Shown in pieces: positions 6,503 through 10,843 of a stretch of 10,843 nt of DNA. The notes below the pieces were generated by a model. It was not told where the DNA came from, searched no databases, and worked only from the letters and a program-made list of their open reading frames with translations. Source of the DNA: Myxococcales bacterium (GTDB lineage Bacteria > Myxococcota_C > UBA6777); assembly GCA_027005175.1 (NCBI GenBank), contig JALTMC010000776.1, forward strand, positions 1 to 10,843. The letters are read 5' to 3'. The first letter of the stretch is position 1, and every line of letters begins with the position of its first letter. The translations under genes and the position numbers were made by a program.

Positions 6503-7032
6503 CCTAAAAGGTATTTCGCAACATGCTTGCCAAGTGTTGCACCTGCGTATTTGAGGCGGTTACCGATTTGGCCCTTGCTTGTGGGGACACTGATTTGCAG
6601 GAGCAAGACATCAAAGGTTTTGTTGCGTTGCATTAAGCGAACACGGACCTTCACCATGGTGTTTTTTCCCGCATTGTAAGGTGATACAAAGTAGAGGTTT
6701 GAGTACACCTGGAAGTCGCGGGGCTTAACTTTCTTGTGGATAGCAACGTTCAGGCCTTTTGCATTGAGTTTGAGAGCGCCTGCAAATGCTTTGCCAAATA
6801 CTGTCTTACCAATGCGCCAGCGGCGTTTTTCTGCGCTGCCAATTTGGCTGGTGTATACCGATTCTGCCAACTGACCGACTTGCAAGTTGTTTGTTTTGGT
6901 CTCACTTACAACATAGCGTTCTTGTTTTGTAAATGGGTTGGTTTGGGCTTTTCGTACAACCTTCCAAGGGGAAGAGCAACCAGCCAAAAGTACAAGTCCA
7001 GCCAACATTAAAAATGGGGTCAGTTTTTTCAT
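6490..7032 (-). CDS. Lipoprotein of unknown function (180 aa)
   Basis: The N-terminus is a typical lipoprotein signal: MKK, a hydrophobic core, then the lipobox LAGC with the lipidated Cys at residue 19. The mature protein begins CSSPW. AAGGA lies 8 nt before the ATG, which supports this start. The mature part of about 160 residues is basic and looks like mixed alpha/beta. It contains NPFTKQERYVV near residues 32-42 and a repeated pattern of alternating hydrophobic residues (MVKVRVRLMQRN, FDVLLLQISVP) suggesting beta strands. It has no catalytic motif that I recognise. Since residue +2 is Ser, outer-membrane sorting is likely if E. coli rules apply. It stands alone: convergent with the MXAN_5187-like gene and 427 bp from the gene upstream. 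Shorter frames on either strand here are shadows. Confidence 0.88.
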   Translation of the reverse strand: MKKLTPFLMLAGLVLLAGCSSPWKVVRKAQTNPFTKQERYVVSETKTNNLQVGQLAESVYTSQIGSAEKRRWRIGKTVFGKAFAGALKLNAKGLNVAIHKKVKPRDFQVYSNLYFVSPYNAGKNTMVKVRVRLMQRNKTFDVLLLQISVPTSKGQIGNRLKYAGATLGKHVAKYLLGRVR

Positions 7033-7043
7033 CGTTGCGATCC

Positions 7044-7085
7044 TTTCTGAGTTTCAAGTTCTGAGTTCTGAGTTCTGAGTTGAGT
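7044..7085. repeat. Heptanucleotide tandem repeat (GTTCTGA) upstream of the lipoprotein gene
   Basis: Three exact GTTCTGA units occupy 7058-7078, flanked by degenerate units at about 7044-7057 and 7079-7085. The tract lies just upstream of the ribosome site of the lipoprotein gene, inside its presumed leader. Seven is not a multiple of three, so a gain or loss of units would change leader length without affecting protein. Confidence 0.8.
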
Positions 7086-7459
7086 TGGGCTGACGCCCTC
7101 ATCCTCTCTGGTGCTGCACTCGCAGTTTCACTTGGCGATCTGATTTCTGCTTGAAAAACAATGATGTCGATTCTGTTACCAGGGGAGCACAGAGCTTCTT
7201 TCACTAGAGTTTGTTGTTCTATTTTCGCTAGAAACACGTAGGAAGCACATCTTTTTGGGATGTGAGAGCATAAAAAATCCACTCGTTCTAAAAGTTTGCT
7301 CAACATATACCATTCTCGCTAGACAGGCAACCTGTTTTCAGGGAGAATTCTCTTCCTGGGCTAGGATTGTTACAAGTGTCGATGATGGATAGGATTCGGT
7401 GTGGAGGCAGACACTCTGGTGACGAACTTCCTGGCCAACACCAAGAGTGCCAAACTGGG
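7086..7459. other. Intergenic stretch without a convincing gene
   Basis: A minus-strand open frame covers part of it (from about 7306) but it runs on into the lipoprotein gene in a different frame and its middle is only translated heptamer repeat, so I do not call it. A weak minus-strand promoter is possible near 7309-7335: TTGCCT, 15 nt, then TGGTATATG, which resembles an extended -10. GAGAATTCTC at 7344-7353 is a perfect 10-bp palindrome. ACAGG-CAA-CCTGT (7323-7335) is a small hairpin followed by TTT on the plus strand, too short to call a terminator. Confidence 0.4.
7412..7449 (-). terminator. Hairpin after the kinase/small-membrane-protein operon
   Basis: CACTCTGGTG (7412-7421) can pair with CACCAAGAGTG (7439-7449), a 10-bp stem with one bulge and a 17-nt loop. 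It begins 10 bp past the stop of the 75-residue gene. No U-tract follows on the minus strand, so it may be a 3'-end stabiliser rather than an intrinsic terminator. Confidence 0.35.
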
Positions 7460-7687
7460 CTAGAATCGAAGCCCCCATTTCCCTCGGTATTGTAGCCAGA
7501 GCCAGGTTTGGTATGCGGTGAGTCCGAGTCCTGTCAAACCTGCGAGGGGGCCGAGAATTGGGATGCTGCCAAGGGTCCAGTAGAGGGCGGTACTACCCAG
7601 ACCTGTAAGGATGGCATTGCGTCCGAGGCGTCGCGCTTCTTGTTTCTGTTTGGGGAGAAACCCTTGGGGTTTTTTGGTAGGTAGCAT
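7460..7687 (-). CDS. Small two-helix membrane protein (75 aa) coupled to the kinase gene
   Basis: The ATG is 8 bp after the kinase stop codon. The AGGA before it is only 2 nt away, which is short, so translational coupling from the kinase is likely. The first 23 residues are polar and basic (TKKPQGF, KQKQEARRLGR). They are followed by two hydrophobic helices at about 24-42 and 44-62, joined by the Gly/Pro turn GSIPILGP. The protein ends with WLQYRGKWGLRF. The positive-inside rule puts both ends in the cytoplasm. I recognise no family. The composition and clean helix pair make it unlike a chance frame. Position suggests a partner or accessory of the kinase, but nothing in the sequence proves it. 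Confidence 0.7.
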   Translation of the reverse strand: MLPTKKPQGFLPKQKQEARRLGRNAILTGLGSTALYWTLGSIPILGPLAGLTGLGLTAYQTWLWLQYRGKWGLRF

Positions 7688-7695
7688 ATTCCTGG

Positions 7696-9648
7696 CTAGA
7701 TATTCTTTTTCTGGCAGGACATGTTGTCACCTTTGATGCGGCAGTAGATCTCAACAATGGCACGACCTGAACCGAGCCGGAATGATTTTCGGCTGCGTCC
7801 ACTGGACCACATAAAGAAGAACCGATGTCTGCGGTTGGCCCGGAGTCGAATGCTGCGGATCATAGGCAGTCGCTTGTAGTCACCACCATCGATCATCACA
7901 CGGGCGTTGTGTCGTTTCGCGACATGAATAATCACTCGACGGTATCGTCTTCGCCTTCGGACCCTGGGTCGTCTTCGAACTCGATGCCGCCTGCGGACTT
8001 TGGGCCGTCTTCGAACTCGATGCCGCCTGCGGACTTTGGGTCGGTTGCGGACTTTGGGTCGGTTGCGGACTTTGGGTCGGTTGCGGACTTTGGGTTCGGG
8101 AATGAGCGCGGATCTCTCTGGGGTGCCACCGTCAGGATTGGCAAATTGGGGTGGTGCCTTGGTGTTGGTGTTGCCATTGATGTTGGTGTTTTGGGTTGTA
8201 AAGAAACCCATGTAATAAGCACCCCCAGCCCCACCTCCGAGAAGCAATAGGGGCAGGAGAAAGAGTAGAGGGTTGGTTCTTTTCTTGCGTCGTCGGCGTT
8301 GATAGGGGCGATCAGCCTCACCTTCGAGAGAGAGGGGGACACCAAGCTCTGGGCCTGTGGTGTGATGTCCAAATGACTGTGAGCCGAATGACATAGGAGA
8401 GTCTTCAGCCATGGTTGAGTCATGGAGAGCCAAAGCAGGTCCTGTGTTGGGGCGCTGCAAGGGAGGGCGGTGTGGAGAGGGATATCTCGGCGGCTCTGTG
8501 GGACCATGGGATGGGCGAGATAGGGTGTGGACCGGGCTGGCTGCAGATGGAGATGGTGTAAAGTTTCGCCCAAAATCCTGTGTGTTGGGAGGAGGGCTTG
8601 CCAGTGTTGGTAAAGGTGAGTCCAAGGGGGAGTCGTTTACTACGGTTGCGAGAGGCTGTGACGGTGGGGTTGTCACAGCAGGTTTGTTTTTTGGAAAATC
8701 AAAGACAAACTGTGTGGAGTCAGCGGGCGCAAACAACCAAGTGAGGAAGTCGGCGAGGTGCTCGGGTCCGATGGTAACACCCAGATTATTGAGGTAACGT
8801 TGCAGCTCATAACGGAGAGCTGTGGCTGTGGGGTAGCGCTCTTCCCGATCATAGGCGAGCGCTTTCATCATGAGGGGAGCCAGGGAAAGATCCAAGTCTG
8901 TGCGGTAGGTTTGAGGTCCGGGAATCCCTTGCTTCATCTTGTGGTAACAGGCCAGAAGATTTTCACCGTCAAAAGGTTTGACACCACAAACCAACTCGTA
9001 CATGACCACGCCGAGAGAGAAGATATCGCTACGGCGATCCAGGTTGCGGGCCATCATTTGCTCAGGTGACATATAGCAAATCTTACCTTTGGTATGACCT
9101 ACTTGTGTTCGGGTTGAGCTGGTACGTGCTTTGGCGATACCAAAGTCGATGAGCTTGACAACACCTGTTTCAGAGACCAACACATTCTGTGGTGACACAT
9201 CGCGGTGAACGACTTGCATGGGTGAGCCATCAGCTGTCTTGCAGTCGTGAGCATAGGCGAGACCGAGGCAAGTGTTGGAGACAATTTGGACTGCCAGCTC
9301 CACAGGAAATGGCATTCGTCGCTGTTTGAGTTGGTCCTGGATTTGTTCGAGATCATGACCTCGGATGTATTCCATTGCGATGAAGTAATTGCGTCCATCG
9401 TTTCCCAAATCAAAGATCTGAACCACGTTGGGATGGTTGAGGTTGGCAGCAATCCGGGCTTCATCCAAAAACATAGTAACGAGCTTTTCATCTTCTGCTA
9501 GGTGCGGAAGTATGCGCTTAATCACAACGTCTTTGGCAAATCCTTCTGTCCCATGTTGACGGGCCAGCCAGACTTCAGCCATGCCGCTGCTGCGGAGTTT
9601 TCGGATTAAAGTATATTTACCTTGTGCAAAGGTTTCACCAGGCTTCAT
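7696..9648 (-). CDS. Transmembrane Hanks-type Ser/Thr protein kinase with basic extracytoplasmic stalk (650 aa)
   Basis: The kinase domain covers about 10-290. Visible are a Gly-loop (RSSGMAEVWLA, 20-29, with fewer glycines than the usual GxGxxG), the ATP-binding Lys44 (VVIKRI), Glu63, the catalytic loop HRDVSPQN (148-155), DFGIAK (168-173), MSPEQ (193-197) and Asp208. All core catalytic residues are present, so it should be active. A Pro/Ser-rich linker (310-445) leads to RRRRKKR and one membrane helix (about 459-482), with the kinase inside. Outside is an Asn/Thr/Pro spacer, then a Lys/Arg-rich repeat (about 519-571, units like PKVRNR and PKVRRRHRVRRR). The last 75 residues (VIIHV..., MIDGGDYKRLP) resemble a PEGA-type beta domain. 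Targets and signal are unknown. The ribosome site is weak; the gene has its own promoter candidate at 9698-9726 and precedes the 75-residue gene. Confidence 0.95.
   Translation of the reverse strand: MKPGETFAQGKYTLIRKLRSSGMAEVWLARQHGTEGFAKDVVIKRILPHLAEDEKLVTMFLDEARIAANLNHPNVVQIFDLGNDGRNYFIAMEYIRGHDLEQIQDQLKQRRMPFPVELAVQIVSNTCLGLAYAHDCKTADGSPMQVVHRDVSPQNVLVSETGVVKLIDFGIAKARTSSTRTQVGHTKGKICYMSPEQMMARNLDRRSDIFSLGVVMYELVCGVKPFDGENLLACYHKMKQGIPGPQTYRTDLDLSLAPLMMKALAYDREERYPTATALRYELQRYLNNLGVTIGPEHLADFLTWLFAPADSTQFVFDFPKNKPAVTTPPSQPLATVVNDSPLDSPLPTLASPPPNTQDFGRNFTPSPSAASPVHTLSRPSHGPTEPPRYPSPHRPPLQRPNTGPALALHDSTMAEDSPMSFGSQSFGHHTTGPELGVPLSLEGEADRPYQRRRRKKRTNPLLFLLPLLLLGGGAGGAYYMGFFTTQNTNINGNTNTKAPPQFANPDGGTPERSALIPEPKVRNRPKVRNRPKVRNRPKVRRRHRVRRRPKVRRRHRVRRRPRVRRRRRYRRVIIHVAKRHNARVMIDGGDYKRLPMIRSIRLRANRRHRFFFMWSSGRSRKSFRLGSGRAIVEIYCRIKGDNMSCQKKNI
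7969..8094. repeat. In-frame 18/36-bp minisatellite encoding the Arg/Lys stalk of the kinase
   Basis: Two 36-nt units (7969-8004, 8005-8040) differ at one base, and three identical 18-nt units follow (8041-8058, 8059-8076, 8077-8094). All share the end GCGGACTTTGGG. They encode 12- and 6-residue units such as PKVRNR on the minus strand. The period is a multiple of three, so a length change keeps the kinase in frame. Confidence 0.9.
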
Positions 9649-9694
9649 GTTTCAGTTTTCTCGTATTGTCACGGAGGTACAGGGTCACACTTCT

Positions 9695-9730
9695 AACGTT
9701 GTAGTGCGGTGGCGCACAATTGTCAACGTT
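9695..9730 (-). promoter_or_regulatory. Sigma70-type promoter of the kinase gene inside an inverted repeat
   Basis: On the minus strand a perfect TTGACA (9726-9721) is followed after exactly 17 nt by TACAAC (9703-9698), 4 of 6 to consensus. Transcription would start near 9691, about 43 nt before the ATG at 9648. AACGTTG (9695-9701) and CAACGTT (9724-9730) are perfect 7-bp inverted arms overlapping the -10 and -35. A second inner stem, GTGCG/CGCAC (9704-9708 and 9713-9717), lies in the spacer. Such placement fits an operator where a dimeric repressor would block polymerase, or a loop-forming site. The regulator is unknown. Confidence 0.55.
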
Positions 9731-9757
9731 ATCACATGGGTCGCTTTGGTTTGAAAT

Positions 9758-10843
9758 TCAAGGAGAAGAGAAGAGGTGGATGGTCTTTGCAGGAGGTGGC
9801 ACAGAGGAGAGAGTTTTGGGAGAGCCTGAAAGGGGGTTGTTTTGCAAGGAAACCGCATCGACGGAAGTCTTGGAAGCCTTGGACTTCCCTTTGGAGGCAA
9901 CGATAAATAAGATCACGGATGTGATGGCTGTTGCGCCTGCACCAATAAACATCATGTTGGCGATCAATGCCGAGCTATTCGCATCTTTCTGAATCTCGGG
10001 GAGGTCCACTTGATACGTTTGAGGGCTGGTTGCTAAACTGGCTTTATTTCCTGCCAGAGCACCCATGGCAAAGCCAACACCTGCCATGGCTACAGCGAGA
10101 CCTGCTGTAACCCAGGCCGCCACCATCAAAGCATTTCCTCCCGATCTGGGCTTGATCTTGCTTCCAATGCTCGGGTCAGGATCTCCCAGTGTCGGATCTG
10201 CCTGGGCCACACGACGTTGTCTGGTTCGTCGAGAGCGTTTGCGGGTCGAGCGAGCTTGTGGAAAACTGGGATCGGCAACAGGCTTGGAACGGGGGGCTGC
10301 TCGTTTGATGCTAAAATTGCCAAAACTGAACCGATGCCGTGGCGGTGGCTCTGTGCGTTGTGGAGCAGGAGTCGTATCCACGGCTGGAGGCGGCTCTGTG
10401 CGCTGTGGAGCAGGAGTTGTATCCACTGGTGGTGTTGTGGAGGGAGGTGGTGTTGGTCTCGATCTCGCTCCAGGGGCTGGATAGGAGTCTATCCCACCGC
10501 TTGATGCTTTGGCTTGTTTAAACATTTTACGCAAACGACTTGGTGTTCCTTTGGGAAGTTGGACATTGGGGTCGCGCTTAATCGCTGTTTGAAAATACTG
10601 CAATGCCTTTGACTTATTGCGTAGATAAGCATATGACATTGCCATATACAATGCGACTTTGGCCTTCATCGATTGTGACAAACTGCTGTCACCCTCTAGC
10701 TGCTTAAAGATCTTTAGACCCTGTTTGATCTCAAAGTCTTTGAAGTGCTTGATCCCTTTTTCCATCTGAGGGTTTGCATGAGCTGAATAAGGCATCCATA
10801 CCAACACCATGAACAAGAGAAGAGTCTTGAGGAGTGGGGTGTG
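9758..10843 (-). CDS. Secreted/membrane TPR-like protein with Pro-rich linker and two C-terminal helices (5' end outside window)
   Basis: The frame is open to the right edge, so the true start lies beyond the window; an internal TTG at 10816 could be mistaken for the start. The first visible residues (HTPLLKTLLLFMVLVWMPYSAHA, numbered from 1) read as the rest of a signal peptide with an AHA site near 23. Residues about 24-112 are helical repeats of TPR type (ALYMAMSYAYLRNKSKALQYF) ending in the DPNVQLPKGTPSRLRKMF motif that I associate with myxobacterial TPR proteins. Then come a Pro/Thr linker with two 15-residue repeats, a basic patch (RKRSRRTRQRR, near 201-211) and two hydrophobic helices (about 238-264 and 292-316) with a polar loop between. 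The tail is short and polar. It is 109 bp upstream of the kinase on the same strand. Function unknown; scaffolding or complex assembly is an inference from TPR repeats. Confidence 0.88.
   Translation of the reverse strand, partial: HTPLLKTLLLFMVLVWMPYSAHANPQMEKGIKHFKDFEIKQGLKIFKQLEGDSSLSQSMKAKVALYMAMSYAYLRNKSKALQYFQTAIKRDPNVQLPKGTPSRLRKMFKQAKASSGGIDSYPAPGARSRPTPPPSTTPPVDTTPAPQRTEPPPAVDTTPAPQRTEPPPRHRFSFGNFSIKRAAPRSKPVADPSFPQARSTRKRSRRTRQRRVAQADPTLGDPDPSIGSKIKPRSGGNALMVAAWVTAGLAVAMAGVGFAMGALAGNKASLATSPQTYQVDLPEIQKDANSSALIANMMFIGAGATAITSVILFIVASKGKSKASKTSVDAVSLQNNPLSGSPKTLSSVPPPAKTIHLFSSP
10341..10426. repeat. 45-bp tandem repeat in the linker of the TPR-like gene
   Basis: Stretches beginning at 10341 and 10386 are offset 45 bp and nearly identical over about 41 bp. 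Each encodes VDTTPAPQRTEPPP on the minus strand. In frame, so copy number could vary without breaking the protein. Confidence 0.8.

Noticed and set aside
6902-7306. 134-residue minus-strand frame across the gap upstream of the lipoprotein
   Set aside because: Half overlaps the lipoprotein in another frame and the middle (SELRTQNLKL) is translated heptamer repeat; there is no ribosome site or domain.
7932-8573. 213-residue minus-strand frame inside the kinase gene
   Set aside because: Shifted reading of the linker and minisatellite; DPKSAT repeats come from the 18-bp units.
9758-10816. TTG at 10816 as the true start of the TPR-like gene
   Set aside because: The frame stays open to the window edge and the nine extra codons complete a better signal peptide, so the start is outside.

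Overview
The window looks like chromosome of a Myxococcota-type bacterium (former Deltaproteobacteria) of intermediate GC content. This rests on four things. Two large surface proteins end in MYXO-CTERM-like sorting tails (GCLC, hydrophobic helix, Arg/Lys). There is a protein resembling the myxobacterial MXAN_5187 family. There is a transmembrane Hanks-type Ser/Thr kinase with a long Pro-rich linker. There is a TPR-like protein with the Asp-Pro-x-Val-x-Leu-Pro motif seen in myxobacterial relatives. Genus cannot be told from sequence alone. No tRNA, rRNA, CRISPR, transposase or phage gene was seen.

Layout. (a) 1-482, minus: the N-terminal 160 residues of a small multi-pass membrane protein that runs off the left edge. 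(b) 483-686: non-coding, with a 20-bp tandem duplication and a decayed copy of the 3' end of the next gene. (c) 687-5257, minus: two tandem paralogous secreted proteins, each built as signal peptide, von Willebrand A domain, MopE-type metal-binding motifs (6 and 4), Cys-rich repeats, low-complexity linker and MYXO-CTERM-like tail. (d) 5258-5599: a divergent regulatory region with one promoter candidate each way and a palindrome between them. (e) 5600-6382, plus: the MXAN_5187-like protein. (f) 6395-6502: a 23-bp minisatellite between convergent genes. (g) 6490-7032, minus: a lipoprotein of unknown function, followed by a 427-bp gap with a heptanucleotide repeat at one end. (h) 7460-9648, minus: a Ser/Thr kinase and, 8 bp after it, a 75-residue two-helix membrane protein. 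(i) 9758-10843, minus: a secreted or membrane TPR-like protein whose 5' end lies outside the window.

How the genes may work together. The two VWA/MopE proteins form a probable two-gene operon for cell-surface, divalent-cation-dependent adhesion or binding. Their leader is about 180 nt long. The kinase has a good sigma70-type promoter of its own, embedded in an inverted repeat, and probably carries the small membrane gene with it. Its extracytoplasmic part is unusual: an Arg/Lys-rich stalk encoded by an 18-bp minisatellite, then a small PEGA-like tail. No direct link between the kinase and the surface proteins can be shown from the sequence. The clearest oddities are the repeat tracts, which look able to vary, and the duplicated gene tail.
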